From NCBI RefSeq assembly GCF_945859685.1, contig NC_079147.1:47994177-48058176 (forward strand): DNA of 64,000 nucleotides, written 5' to 3'. The number at the start of each line of letters is the position of its first letter. Within the stretch, counting starts at the first letter, position 1. Under the pieces are notes generated by a model. The model made no database searches. It worked only from the letters and a program-made list of their open reading frames with translations, and had not been told where the DNA came from. This document shows, in pieces, positions 1 to 11,639 of this stretch. The position numbers were made by a program, and so were the translations under genes. The DNA comes from Eupeodes corollae. Lineage: Eukaryota; Arthropoda; Insecta; Diptera; Syrphidae.

Positions 1-1170
1 TTTCATACTCGTTCCTTCATACCTAGAAGTATCTTTTTCACACAAAGAAATTTGCCAGAGGTAGTAGATAAATAAAGAAATGAAAAAAAAAACAAGAAAG
101 GAGAAAGATTGGTTTTATGAAGCCCTTTGATTACTTTTTTTCTGTTGGGTTTTTGATAGAGCTATCCAGTTTCATTATATGAAGCGGAGACTTCTTCGAC
201 GCTCTCTTTATGTAGTTTATGACAAATTCTTTGAAAAGTTTGAACGAAAATTCATGTTTCTTCTTTTTTTTCTTTTTTAAGTTTTTTTGAGATTTTCATA
301 AAAACGTTAAATTACAACTAAATTCTTTTGTATAAGTTGCGATATTGAATTTAGTACAAAGAGCTAGTTCCGGGGGTGAAGCTTTTTTTAAAATATTCAT
401 TGTACATAGTTGCCACTGGCAGGACAATGGTCAGTTTAAAAATTTTATTTGAAATATTTTGGTCATAATAATTGAAATTCTGAGTACATCTAAGGGAGTG
501 TTTTACAGCGTAGTATATTGTTCATTTTAAGACATTCAAAAGAATACCTTTAAAATCTTTCCTGGAGGAGGTATTCGATATCACTTTTGTTAAAAAGATG
601 CGACCCTCAATGATGATTTCCTGTTCGATAAATCTAAATGTTTTACAAAAGTATTAATAACGACATTTTGTATGAGATGAAAAAAAAATAAAAATAGTCT
701 TTTTTTGTTCTCAAGATATTGGAGTCGAAAACAATTTTTATTTGTTTTTGTAGATCTAAGTTTTTTGGAAAAAATGGTGTCAATTGGATTTTGCATCTTT
801 TTCAATTGATTTAATTACTAAAGGTTGGCATTAAGTATTATAAGATGATGTTTTGATGTCCATAAAACAAGGTTCTAGATAACACAGCAGTATTTCAAGA
901 TTGGCCTTACACTTACATATGAGATACAATTTTGAGGTTTTGATACAATCGATAATGGAATTTGCTTAGGTCACACAAAATTCAATTAACAAATTTAATT
1001 TTAATTTATTTTGTTACAAATTTAAGTTTAGGGTCAAAAATGACCTCTTCGCCCTAACTTTTTCTAAAACTTGGTTCTTTACTTTGTAGTCGAAGATAAT
1101 TTGATAGAAAAGTTGCGACAAAAAAAAAAAAAAACTTTAAAATTTAAGGACATTTAATTATAATTGGCTT
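1..1170. other. AT-rich non-coding flank
   Basis: No coding signal is visible. The stretch is AT-rich with many short A and T runs. Around 560-830 it carries a unit like the tandem repeat at 55.5-56.3 kb: an 'agatattggagtcgaaaac' type phrase, then T-rich sequence, then 'gtcaattggatttt'. The one ORF here (590-805, minus) lies in that repeat and resembles no family I know. Confidence 0.6.
560..830. repeat. Diverged unit of AT-rich dispersed repeat
   Basis: Contains the phrases 'attggagtcgaaaacaattt' and 'gtcaattggatttt' in the same order as the units of the tandem array at 55515-56280. A third related piece lies near 6740-6800 ('gatattcgagtcgaacacaa'). The match is by eye and diverged, so the family assignment is tentative. 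Confidence 0.4.
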
Positions 1171-2200
1171 ATTGTGCAACACTTGGATAATTTTGAAATA
1201 TTGTTTTGTAAGTCACTTACTTACTTTCTTAAGGTGGCGCTTCAGTCCAGGTTGGACCTGGGATTCAACCAACGCGTTTCCAGCCAGGCTGGTCCCTACC
1301 TATAGCTGTTTCCAGTTTCGCACGCCAAGTTGGTTGAGGTCTTCACCCACCTGAGTGTGCCACCTGAGTCGCGGTCTTCCTCTACCGCTCCGTCCCTCGG
1401 GATTTTATTATAAGACCTTCCGGTTTATACCGTTGATGTCCATTTCCTTTGCATGACCTAGCCATCTAAGAAGTTGGACTTTAATTCTGTTAACTAGGTC
1501 AGTGTCGCTGTCGTCGTTATATCTTCTCCATTCTCCACTCCTCCATTCTCCAACTATGCAGACGGGACCAAAAATCAACTACAGCATTTTTCTCTCGAAG
1601 CATCCTAAGACGCTCTCATATTCTTTGACAGGGTCCAAGGCTCAGCGCCATAAATGAGAACGCTAAATGAGAAAAATGAGAACCGGGATGATGAGTGTCT
1701 TATAGATGGTGATTTTAGATGCTCGAGAGAGGACTTAACTACTCAATTGCCTTCAAAATCTAAAGAAGCAGCGATTTGCAAGAGTCATTTTTCGTTTGTT
1801 TCAGTGCTGTTCTCATTGTCTGTGTATATAGATGTGCCTAGGTAGACAAAGTCCTTAACTACCTCGAAGTTATAGCTGTCCATGGTGACGTTTAGTCCAA
1901 GACGTCGTTTTTCGATGTCCTTTTTTGATGACAGCATATAATTTTACTTCTTCGCTCAGAAACCCACCACCGAGATCACGCTTTGATCTTCCAACTATGT
2001 CAATATCATCTGCGTTTCCGAGTAATTGGATGGACCTTTGGAAGATTGTGCCTCTAGTGTTGATGGTGGAGTTTCACACAATTATTCGCCTTTTCTAAAA
2101 CTTTTTTGAAATCAAATGCATCGGTGAGATCTTTTTCAACCTTCGTCATTCTGCACAAATGGATAAGTTTGGCAGGGATGCCAAAACTAGATATTGCTGT

Positions 2201-2515
2201 TTAGAGCTCTTCCCTGTCATCCGCGGCTTTAAAATCTATAAACAAATTGTGTGTATCAATTTGAAGTTCGTGGGTTTTTTCCATGAGCAGCCGTAGTGTG
2301 AATATTTGGTCGATAGTGGACTTTCCTAGTCTGAAGCCACACTGATAAGGACCAATCACGTTGTTAACGAACGTCTTCAGACGTTCACATAATACGGCAG
2401 AAAGGATCTTATATGCAATGCTGAGGAGACTGATCCCTCTGTAGTTGGCGCAATTTATAGGGTCTCCTTTCTTAGGTATCGGGCAAACTATGCTGAGATT
2501 CCACTCATCGGGCAT
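2201..2515 (-). pseudogene. Reverse transcriptase fragment (fingers/palm), RTE-like
   Basis: A 104-aa open stretch with the PIPKKGDP, NYRGISLLS, GPYQCGF and LFIDFKAA blocks of RTE-type reverse transcriptase. The expected catalytic Asp region reads AADDREEL after a small deletion, so the first catalytic motif is damaged. It overlaps the upstream fragment (2505-2777, minus) by 11 bases in another frame, which marks a frameshift rather than two genes. Confidence 0.8.
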
Positions 2516-2777
2516 GCTTACGGCATATTTTGCAGATGAGTTGGTGCATGCTCCCTACCAAGTGATCGCCTGCTGCTTTAAATAGTTCGGCAGCGATGCC
2601 GTCAGCTCCAGCAGTTTTGTTCGACTTCAGTTTAGTTATAGCTAAGTTTACTTCGTTTAGGTCAGGTAGGAGGTATTGTGGATCTGCGTCGCATAGGTTG
2701 AGTGGTTTTACAGCGGAATTCGATTTGCCATCGCCGTTATATAATTTGGAGAAGTGGTCTTTCCATATTCTCAACAT
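2505..2777 (-). pseudogene. RT amino-terminal linker fragment, RTE-like
   Basis: A 90-aa stretch holding the pre-RT region (W-KDHFSKLYNGD) and the fingers motif LKSNKTAGADGIAAELFKA. It continues into the 2201-2515 fragment after a frameshift. Nothing of the endonuclease is seen above 2785. Confidence 0.75.
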
Positions 2778-2785
2778 AGACTGAT

Positions 2786-3009
2786 TTAACTGATAAAATT
2801 TTAATTTTGAAAAAAAAAGAAAAATAATAATAAAAAAACATAGAAATATCGTTCCAATTGAATGTACTGAATACTTTTTAGTTTATGGTTATTTTCTGCT
2901 TTACGTTGACGTTTATACGCTTTGAAAAATTCAATATATATAACTCAATGGTAGTTTTTAAGGGCTGATGTAGCATGTGTACCACACCTAAACTTCAATT
3001 GAGGCTAAT
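2786..3009. other. AT-rich spacer
   Basis: Low-complexity A/T sequence between the RTE remnant and the GC-richer block. Nothing recognisable. Confidence 0.5.
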
Positions 3010-3400
3010 TGATCAACCAGTCAATTTGTAACGTACCCACTTGGGTGTAAATCTCTCCTTTCCTTACTACCATTACAACCTCGGGCTACAGGCTCCCGGG
3101 GCTGATCCTGGCAGCAGAAAGGAGATTGTGTCCAGGCCACGGTAGCTTGGCATGCTTGCATTCGCACGAACTAGCTCGCCGACGGGAGGGTTCTTGCTAC
3201 CGCAGCACTAGACGGATGACCCTCTGAGAATTTGCCCACCCTTTGTATCCGACGGATACCACCTTGGATACTACAACCTCCAATTTATGTAGTAGCCCCT
3301 AACTCACCCTTTTGCTCCGCCAAACGCACCTTACTTCATGTGCGTCAACTCCACCCCAGTCCTAGAGTATCTAGCCGGCCATCCTAGCTAGAAGTAAGAA
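3010..3400. repeat. GC-richer block of unknown origin, possibly an element 5' region
   Basis: Base composition changes sharply to mixed GC-rich sequence for about 390 bp, then returns to A-rich DNA just before the 200-N gap. No ORF over 60 codons is present on either strand and there is no tRNA or rRNA signature. The sharp borders and composition resemble an untranslated leader of a non-LTR retrotransposon, but it does not match the LOA leader visible at 42.9-43.3 kb. The function call is only a guess. Confidence 0.35.
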
Positions 3401-3545
3401 AAAAAGAAAACAAACGCCTTCCCAAATCAAAAAAACAATCGAAAATTTAGTTCAAAAAAAGACTATTTCTCTTCTATTTTTGAAACGTTATAATAATGAT
3501 CAAATTATTTATTAAAACTTAATCAAATTTAATAAAAATACAATA

Positions 3546-3745
3546 NNNNNNNNNNNNNNNNNNNNNNNNNNNNNNNNNNNNNNNNNNNNNNNNNNNNNNN
3601 NNNNNNNNNNNNNNNNNNNNNNNNNNNNNNNNNNNNNNNNNNNNNNNNNNNNNNNNNNNNNNNNNNNNNNNNNNNNNNNNNNNNNNNNNNNNNNNNNNNN
3701 NNNNNNNNNNNNNNNNNNNNNNNNNNNNNNNNNNNNNNNNNNNNN
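3546..3745. other. Assembly gap (200 N)
   Basis: Exactly 200 undetermined bases, probably a placeholder of arbitrary length. The open frame that runs through it (3512-3769) is an artefact. Confidence 0.98.
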
Positions 3746-4506
3746 ACTTTCCACTTTCACTGGGAACAATTTTGAGGGGTACGGCTACAGCTGCTGCTGC
3801 TGCGGCGCTGCTGATGAAGATGATGATGGGCAGAGGTAGGTTTATATGTATATTTTTCCCTTAGGGGTCTCTGAACACGGGTTAGTAGGTATTTTCCTTT
3901 TTGAATGCACGGTCACAGTAGGTACATATATATATGTATTTTTTCTTTTTCAGGGGTCACTGAGCATGGGTACAAATTGTATGTATATATATAGATAACT
4001 TTTTTTCTTTTTGGAGGCACGGGGCACAGATAAGTATGATTTTTTTGTATATATTTTTTTAAGGAGGTACACTGCACAGGTAGATATTATTATCGGCAGT
4101 TATATTTTTATTCCTTATTTTATTATTAAAACTTTCACTGTATTTTCTTTTTAAAATTAAATTTTTGTTTTTATGATCACCTTAATCCACTTCACTATTA
4201 AAATTTTTAAGTGTACTTTTTATTGCGTTTACAGCGATCGTCTCGAGTTTCTATTCCTTTTTTTTTTTTTCGCGGCTTGCCCGTATCACAACCTATTATC
4301 GAATAACTTCCTTTTTTCAAATTACAATTATTGTTACTCATAGCCATGGTTATGCTCCGCTCCTTTTCCAGTACTTTTTTGGCTATTTTTACCGTCAACA
4401 GTTTCTTGGCCAACGGTCCTGTTATGAGGTTACTGTGCCCTAGCGGAGGTCTAGGCAGTGGTCTGATTAAAAAACAGTGCATCATATGGCCTGATGGATG
4501 AGGTGT
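3746..4506. other. Non-coding sequence with low-complexity tracts
   Basis: Contains a short GCT/GAT-rich stretch (3785-3830), repeated 'cacgggtta/gggcac' and 'tatatgtatatat' phrases (3840-4080), and a T run at about 4257-4270. The ORF at 4207-4485 (minus) has no recognisable content. Confidence 0.5.
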
Positions 4507-4617
4507 TGTTTAATAGGGTGGCGTACGAATGGTCGACAAAAAAAATGTCGACTGGCCAACTGAAAACTTTACAGACTCTTAAAATGTCAACTGAAGCAGG
4601 TTGATAAAACGAATGAT

Positions 4618-4690
4618 GAATGTAAGCTTTAACAGTTATCTGAGATTTCACATGAATGCGGCGAATGTAAGCATTAACAGTTAACCGAGA
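4618..4690. repeat. 28-bp direct repeat inside the MITE
   Basis: The phrase gaatgtaagc-ttaacagtta-c-gaga occurs at 4618-4645 and 4663-4690 with three or so differences, a period of 45 bp. It sits only in the left half of the element, so the two halves are not mirror images outside the palindrome and the termini. Confidence 0.8.
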
Positions 4691-4702
4691 GTGACTTGTT
4701 GA

Positions 4703-4782
4703 TCGACAGTGACAAAGTGAATGATGTTCACATGCATGCGGCGCCGCATGCATGTGAACATCATTCACTTTGTCACTGTCGA
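4703..4782. repeat. Perfect 80-bp palindrome
   Basis: The two 40-bp arms are exact reverse complements with no spacer; the axis lies between 4742 and 4743 (GGC|GCC). The arms start at TCGACAGTGACAAAG. It could extrude as a cruciform or form a perfect hairpin in single-stranded DNA or RNA. It lies in the centre of the hAT-like MITE. Confidence 0.95.
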
Positions 4783-5006
4783 CCTTTTACTAGTCGATGT
4801 TTTCAAAATCGACATTATAAGAGTCGGCATTTTGTTCGGTCGGTATTTTTATCAATCAACTTTTCGACAATCGACATTATAATGGTCGACTTTTTCAAAT
4901 CGACATTTTAAAAATCGGCAAATCGTACCCAACCCTGTTTAATATTTTATTGTTTTTCGATCGTGTAGTTTTTTTCATAAACAGTCGTGAGCGGCGAATT
5001 AGACCA

Positions 5007-5530
<524 letters not shown>

Positions 5531-5764
5531 ATTACTAGGTACTATTTATTATAAGGTGGTATTATTTTTATTGTTGGTATTATGGTTATCAGTGTATTAT
5601 TATTAGGATTATTATTACTTGTTGATTATTGTTATTGTTCCCATTATTATGACCAATTCTATATTGTTATTATATTATTATGGATTATTATGCTTTATTA
5701 TTATGTATTATTAGTATTATTGTTATTTTATGTAATGATATTATTATATTATTATTTTGGGTTC
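5531..5764. repeat. Degenerate ATT-rich extension of the microsatellite
   Basis: Imperfect ATT/TAT units mixed with GTT and GAT triplets, reading as the decayed edge of the repeat at 5011-5530. It ends where mariner-like sequence starts. Confidence 0.7.
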
Positions 5765-6600
5765 CTACAAATTTAATCGTCGAAATGTGCGTACAACCGT
5801 TTCAATCGTGCAATAATTTGAACAAACCGTTGCTGTAAGAGATGTGAAAACACCATTGCGTGCTTGTTCTACAGAAGATAATGCTGCTGTTTGAGATAGT
5901 GTGGCTGAAGATCTGTCCACCTCAACTCGTCGTCGTCGTGTCCGACAATTACACCTCGTTCTCTTGTCGTTGATGAACATTATGATTAATGTCTTACATT
6001 TTACTATTACAAGTTACAATTAACTAAAAACTAAACCCTCTTAACCATTTCAAGCGTCATCAGTGGTCAGAATAGTAACAAGAAATGGCAACATTGGATG
6101 ATCAATTTTCGAAGAATATCATCTTCATGTGATGAGGCACATTTTCTCTTAAGGGGATTCGTCAATAAGCAGAATTAACACATTTGGCCGAATTATAATC
6201 TAAAAGCAATTTTCGAAAACAAATGCACCCTAAAAGAGTGACTGTTCGGTGCGGTTTATTGATTGGCTGCTTAATCGGGCCGTATGCTATCGTGAGATGA
6301 TAATGAACTTTTTTCTGGCCAGAATTGGAAGATATGGATGTAAACTATATGTGCTTAAAACAGGACTGTACCACTTAAAATACAATGGTCATGGTAGCGA
6401 TGTTAATTCTCCAGCAATATCCTGTGATTTGAGACCGTTGAACTTCTTTCTTTGGAGGTGTACTGCAATAAGCCAGCAACAATTTAAGAACTAAGGGATG
6501 AGATAATTCGGCACATAAACGGCAAAGTATATCAATTATGTTTCAGCGTCATCGAAAATTTGGACCCCACGAAGGGGTTGTGCCACCGAGTTTGGGTGGG
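5765..6600 (+). pseudogene. Tc1/mariner transposase pseudogene (decayed)
   Basis: Across several frames on the plus strand the order of a mariner-type transposase is readable. A VRDVKTP-type linker is followed by SVAEDLSTSTRRR (helix-turn-helix 2, about 5895-5945), then CDEAHFLLRGFVNKQN holding the first catalytic Asp (about 6128-6175), KRVTVRCG (6235-6255), and the last catalytic block PAISCDLRPLNFFLW (about 6410-6455). The part with the second Asp is unrecognisable. Many stops and deletions make it dead. The motif wording is that of the same broad clade as the intact transposase at 48.3-49.4 kb. Confidence 0.8.
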
Positions 6601-6930
6601 CATTTGGCTAATATTTTTTTTTAAATGACAGTAGTTTTCTAAATTATTTGTGTCTTATTAAAAATCAACTTCGGCCTTAAAAATTTAATCGGTCTTAAGA
6701 ATTTTTATTTCTGGTTTTTATCTTTCATTTTCAGCAAGATATTCGAGTCGAACACAACTTTTTACCTACTTCTAGCAGATTTGTTTAATATTCTTATTTT
6801 TTGCAAGATAACTGCACCTTCGAAACGTAGAGTAATTTCATTTCTTTTAATTTTACAAATTAGACCGATTATAATTACTATAGAAAGTTATTAATTAAAC
6901 CACTTACCATTAAAACGATCCACCAAACCA
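6600..6930. other. AT-rich spacer with dispersed-repeat trace
   Basis: Contains the phrase 'gatattcgagtcgaacacaa' near 6750, similar to the 55.5 kb repeat units. No coding signal. Confidence 0.4.
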
Positions 6931-6939
6931 TATCTGGAG

Positions 6940-9130
6940 ATGTCCTATTAGAACTCGGAGCGAAAAGCAAAAACAAGACAGCTTTTGGAAATTCCATTCC
7001 GACTCCATTACAAATACTTAGATAGGAGTAACAGCAAAGAATGCCATAAAAAGAGCGAGTGCAAAAACCTATACATGCTGCCTCTGCACCGAACTAGAAA
7101 GTCCACCTCGACTGGATCACGTCCTAGGAACAGGAAGCTGCCAAGTTTTTAAAATGGCACTTGAAACGGCCAAAAAAACGTCGGGCACAGCATTTGAAAA
7201 AATCGAGAACTGGAGAGTAATCGAGGACTATACAGGTAGCGACCACCAGTACATAGTTTTTGACCTGAAAGATAACCGATGAACCACGCTCTAAAAGGTG
7301 GAACTTAAACAGGCTTAAAGAGGATGTTTTTAAGAGAGTGATCGAGAAAGAGTCAGATGCTGTGCTGCAAGTACAGAACCTACTGAAACCAAAGCCGAAG
7401 CAACCATGCAACTAATTCGACTTGCCTGTGACTCCCCAATGCCTCGAATGAGAGGTGCCGACAGAAAAAGAGATCCAGTGTACTGATGGACAGAGGAGAT
7501 AGCTGCGTTACGCCAAAGATGTCTACAACATCGACAAATAGTCACCTGAAGGAGAAACGCTGAACTTGTGGAGGACGCCATAGCGGAGAGAGCCATTCAT
7601 TTGAGCAAGAGAAAGAAAAGGGAAGTTATACACCGTGATGTTAATAGCGAGCCCAAGGGACTAGGCTATAAGATCGTTACGCGTAAACTCGGAGCTCAGA
7701 TGAAACCCCCAATACTAAGCGAAGAAAAAATTAAGCTCATTGTCAAAACACTATTTCCAACTCATCCTGTCAGGCCACCTGACAACACAACAGTCCAAAA
7801 ACAGGGCATCCCTCTTTGTAGCAAGAAGGAGTTGAGCATTGCTGAGCAGTCACTTCAAAACAAAAAAGCCACTGGTCCCGACAGAATCCCCCCAAAAGTC
7901 CTGAAAGCAACCGCCAAAGCATGCCCTCATTTTCTGCTGAACATTTTTAACAGCTTCCTTATAGAAAGCCTCTTCCCCAAGAACTGGAGAAAACAACAGC
8001 TAGTGCTAATCAGCAAAGGGAAAGGAGACCCAGATTCCCTATCGGCATACATCAGATACAAAGATCGTCTTGCTCGCAGCGCTGGATGTTCGAAATGCCT
8101 TGCATTCGAATGGAGATTCCACGTTCCTGCCTATCTTCTTGATATAGCGAAGAAATATCTCAGGGATCCAGAGCTGATCTACGATACCGCCGAAGGCCAG
8201 CGAAGGCCAGCGAAGGAAAGAAGTCACATCTTGGGCATCAAATAAAGGCAGCAATGGAAATAGCATCAAAAACTACTACATCACTGAACTTGGGGGGACC
8301 AACGGCCAGTAAGCGAAAGTTGCTGATGGCGTAAAAAGCATTTCATTCTTCTGTACGGCAGCGACGCACTTAAGCAGGAGAAGCAACAGAAGCAGATGGC
8401 AGCAGTACAAAGACGCGGAGCTATACGTGTGGCAAACTCTTATCGAAAGGTGTCGAAACCAGCTGTCCTTGTAATAGTGTAATAGCTGGAGTGACCCTTA
8501 TCGATCTCCCAGCGACAGAAAGGAAGTACGTCTACGGTAAAAAAGCGGAAATGGGAGTAGCTGCGGCAGCAGAAGAGGCTTAACAGCTGACGATACAGAA
8601 GTGGCAAGAGCGCTGGTGCGCAGAGAGCAGAGAACGATGGACGGTGAGGCTGATCAGAAATGTGATTGAGTGGAAAGACCAGAAAATCACGGTAAGGTAA
8701 ATTATTACATCACTAAGATACTCACCGGACACGGTTACTTCGACGCATTTCTCCACAAGATCGGGACTCACAAGAACACGATGCACAACATATTTTCTTC
8801 GTGTGCAACAGATGGGCATCACAAAGAGAAAAACTGGAGAGAAACATTATCACAATAACTCCAGAGAATAAAATCCAAAAGATGCTAACTTGCTTACTAG
8901 CCAACATCATTGGAATATGATCTGTAAATACACCAAACAGGTCCTCAGAATCAAGAAGATGGAAAAAGAACAGTTCCCAACCTTTCATAACCTATTAACC
9001 TTCTAACCAAACAAAATCTAACCTAACCAATTTCAGCTAACGTTACCTAACTTCACCAATCAAAAACAAATTTAAACTAACGTAACCTTACTAATCTAAC
9101 CTACCTTAACAAAACATACCTAGGCTAGAA
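6940..9130 (+). mobile_element. R1-clade non-LTR retrotransposon, internally deleted
   Basis: Sense-strand remnant. It starts in ORF1 (GDVLLELGAKSKNKTAFG, about 6942-6995) and reaches a zinc-knuckle-like stretch. At about 7170-7185 it jumps directly into the last part of the ORF2 endonuclease (TGSDHQYIVFDL, about 7235-7270). The linker and RT fingers follow (7400-8060), then thumb and carboxyl sequence with HVPAYLLDIAKKYLRDPELIYDTAEGQ, RAENDGR-type and HGKVNYYITKILTGHGYFDAFLHKIG, and a carboxyl zinc-knuckle-like region near 8790-8830. The 3' part (9000-9130) is rich in CTAACC-like words. Wording of the linker (GLGYKIVTRKLGA) and of the carboxyl region is characteristic of R1-type elements. 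At least two large internal deletions and several stops make it inactive. Confidence 0.8.
7568..8245 (+). pseudogene. R1-type reverse transcriptase fragment
   Basis: The longest open part of the R1 remnant, 225 aa. It holds the linker (GLGYKIVTRKLG, about residues 32-43), LFPTHPV (about 62-68), the fingers motif LQNKKATGPDRIPPKVLKA (about 95-113) and NWRKQQLVLISKGKGDPDS. A deletion then removes most of the palm: LDVRNALH, read one frame over at about 8070-8095, is fused to HVPAYLLDIAKKYLRD. The catalytic YADD is absent. Confidence 0.8.
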
Positions 9131-9300
9131 AAGATGCCGCTACAAGATGAGAGCCCAGAATGGGCGGTACAACATAACCATCTCTTGAAGAAATGCAATC
9201 CCGTGGTCATGAAGGGGGATCTTCAAGACACTTTTGGAGGTTCAGCCGGTATGCCATTATAAGGTTTAAATCACTTGGTGAGTCCCGTGCGTAAAGCATT
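9131..9300 (+). other. Probable 3' UTR of the R1-type element
   Basis: A mixed-composition block ('gatgccgctacaagatgag' to 'ggttcagccggtatgcc') directly follows the CTAACC-rich end of the R1 remnant and has the look of element untranslated sequence. It has no ORF. The end of the element cannot be fixed because no target-site duplication was found. Confidence 0.35.
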
Positions 9301-11635
9301 CTCATAAAACTGCATATCTATGATATAGAAATGCGTCAATATTCGGTTCCAGAAAAAAGTTCGAATGTAGGTGGTTCTATAAAAGGAAAAATATCATTTG
9401 ACCTATACAATATCTGAAGATGATTGACCTTATTTCGTTATCTAAGCCCTTCACCACTAAATACGTCCTAAAAAGCGAGACAATGTATGTGAAAGTCACT
9501 TCAACACGAAAATATTAAACACAAATTTCAACGACCATATCCTTAAAATAACTCCAGATTCTTTGTAGTCCTGAAGTTGATCTTCTTAACTTTTTTGGGG
9601 AGATTTCCCTAACATTTTTATGCATACACAATTTAACTTGCATCAAAGCTCTTAACCCTATATTCCCTCTTATACCACAAAAGGTTCCTCTTATCAATAA
9701 ACAAATGAAAATTTAATCAAATTTACTTTGAAGTGCAATTCTATATAATGCTCAAAGGCTTGAAAATGAATCAAACCCCTGCACCACCTGTCACTTTATA
9801 ATTCCTAACACACATTACACATCACATAGGTAGGTTAACCTACATTAAGATAAAACTATATACGAATAAACCGCATCCTTTTCAATATAATATAAAATAC
9901 TTAAAAGGACCAAAACAAATGAATGAGAATGTCTTGAAATTCTTGATTGAAATATTACCAAAGCATCTCTCTTTAAAGCATTTCAATCTAACCGCAAGTA
10001 AAATTAAAATCAACCTCTGGAATTCAATTAAGGTTGACTTTTCTATATCGGTATATAGATTATAGGGTATGGAGGCATATAGACGACGAAAAATCCTCTT
10101 CGTCCTTGCCTATCCTATATAAGTCCCCCTTATTGAAATCTATTTGAATCAGTGTTAATGTTACCACATACATAGATAGCTGTATACCTATGAATGAATA
10201 GCTTCAGGTAAGTATGTAGGTAAATCTGTATGTTTGAAGGATGCAGGGGGCAGGTAGGTACTAACTTTTTGTACACACTTGTAATGCATACCTCTTGTTG
10301 TAGATAGTCCTTTGAAGGAATAAGCAGCACATACGAGTATGAACCTATACCAATATACGAGAATACAAATAAAATGAAACTTCGGTAGATGATTGCATGA
10401 CTTATTGGAAAAGTTTATGACATGACACCTTATATAGCCTAACAGGTGGTACGGATTTTTTACCTCTACAAATTGTTTATAGGTGGTACCTGTGTACCTA
10501 TGTACCTAGTATCCTGGCAAACATCACACAACCCACATATGAGATGATAAATGGCAGGGAGAAAAAAGTGTAAAGTTTCGTCTTTAAGAAATATCCTGGG
10601 AGTCTAGCAGAGGTGTATCTACTTTTTTCGTCCTTTTTTGTATCTTGAAGTGATGAAAATATGTATGTTCTGATAAGAGCTTAGGAGTGTAGGAAAAGTG
10701 CCAACATTGGTGTCTATAAGAGGGATGTGGTTCTTTAAGTCTGTTGTAGGTAACTTTAATATAAAAAAAAAAACATTTATTTAAATAAATCCTTAACTTT
10801 GAACTTTAACACGTTTGGTGTGAAATATCAATCAAATTCTCATCAGGAAGAAAGTTTTACACTTTAATGGAACTTAAGTTGTTGTTTCTTAATTTTCTTG
10901 AATTATTTTATTCAATTTTGTCTTGCATATATAAAAATTATTTCTTGTTTTTCATCAAATAACTGAAAATTTTGAAATTTCCTTTCAAAGTTCTATATTT
11001 AGATAATAATTCGTATTTATATTTATTTTTTTAATTCATTTTCAGAAATTGGAGTCAAAGAAAATTACACTTTATCCATAAGGAGTGCTTTTCTTTAGAA
11101 ATTCTATTTGACAAGTTTTGACATCCTTTTTGTCGTCAAAGATAAAATTGTATTCTAACAGAAACTGCCATTATTATTTAATCATAAGAATTAGATCACT
11201 TTATAGGATTTTGGAGGAAGTTTGTCAAGATGAACAGAATTTTTAAGAAGAGTGGTAGGGTTATAACATTCTGGGATTTTAGTCTCATTGGAGACGTTGG
11301 TAAAGTTGAATGCTTTGGGGAAATTTTCCATTAGTTTTGAGGAACTATTAGTTGGATTAAGAAATTAGAAAGAAAATGACAAATGTAGTGATGATACAAT
11401 TCCATTTAACAAAATTCTGCAGATACGGTCTTGGTTCGTCTGCGATTGGAACTTTTTAATATAAATCTTTCACAATAAGGCTTTGATAGAGTTGACATTG
11501 GACAGTCATATTGATAGATAGATATTTTTTGTATGAAAAAATCAAGAAGATATTACTACTCCTATTATGAAAAGACACAGTTTGAGCACTAGGAAAGGGA
11601 GAGGGGTTGAAAGGAAGTGTTGGTGCATATTGGTT
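9301..11635. other. AT-rich non-coding stretch
   Basis: No recognisable gene. Contains 'gtacctatgtaccta'-type low-complexity words (10200-10520) common in fly intergenic DNA, and a phrase like the 165-bp repeat near 11040-11075 ('attggagtcaaagaaaatta'). ORFs at 9515-9697, 10130-10330 and 11456-11656 have no family resemblance. Confidence 0.5.
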
Positions 11636-11639
11636 TTGC

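Larger units (their letters stand above)
1212..2785 (-). mobile_element. RTE-like non-LTR retrotransposon remnant
   Basis: Reading the minus strand from 2785 down, a reverse transcriptase can be followed through several frame breaks. It begins with the linker and fingers (K-S-N-K-T-A-G-A-D-G-I, about 2600-2660), continues through NYRGISLLSIAYKILS and the GPYQCGF-R block to LFIDFKAA, and then a degraded palm in which the YADD box reads as NADD near 2040. The carboxyl end has the LRWLGH and RGRPRLRW-type motifs (about 1330-1470) seen at the end of RTE-like ORFs. The EN domain and 5' part are missing, so this is a 5'-truncated insertion. Stops and frameshifts make it inactive. RTE-type assignment rests on the spacing and wording of these motifs; a related clade is possible. 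Confidence 0.8.
4508..4943. mobile_element. hAT-like MITE with terminal inverted repeats
   Basis: The element runs 4515-4936 (422 bp). Its ends are inverted copies: the left end reads AGGGTGGCGTACGAATGGTC and the right end, read inward on the other strand, AGGGTTGGGTACGATTTGCC. Both then run into A/T followed by AAAATGTCGA. The 7-bp GTTTAAT lies on both sides (4508-4514 and 4937-4943) and extends to 8 bp (TGTTTAAT) if the terminal T of the element is counted. TIR start and an 8-bp TSD suggest the hAT superfamily, but no transposase is present, so it is non-autonomous. The interior holds many TCGAC/GTCGA motifs, a 28-bp direct repeat (4618-4645 and 4663-4690) and a long perfect palindrome. Confidence 0.75.

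Noticed and set aside
3512..3769. Open frame across the first N gap; similar frames at 25055-25584
   Set aside because: Undetermined bases were read as open codons; there is no coding evidence on either side.
4703..4782. Palindrome as a bidirectional terminator or CRISPR-like repeat
   Set aside because: It occurs once, inside a MITE with matching ends and target duplication; there are no spacers or repeats of array type.
9001..9130. CTAACC-rich words as telomeric repeats
   Set aside because: They are irregular and lie at the 3' end of the R1 remnant; the same words end the LOA copies, so they are element tails.
9515..9697. 60-aa minus-strand ORF
   Set aside because: Looks protein-like in places but matches no domain I know and has no context.
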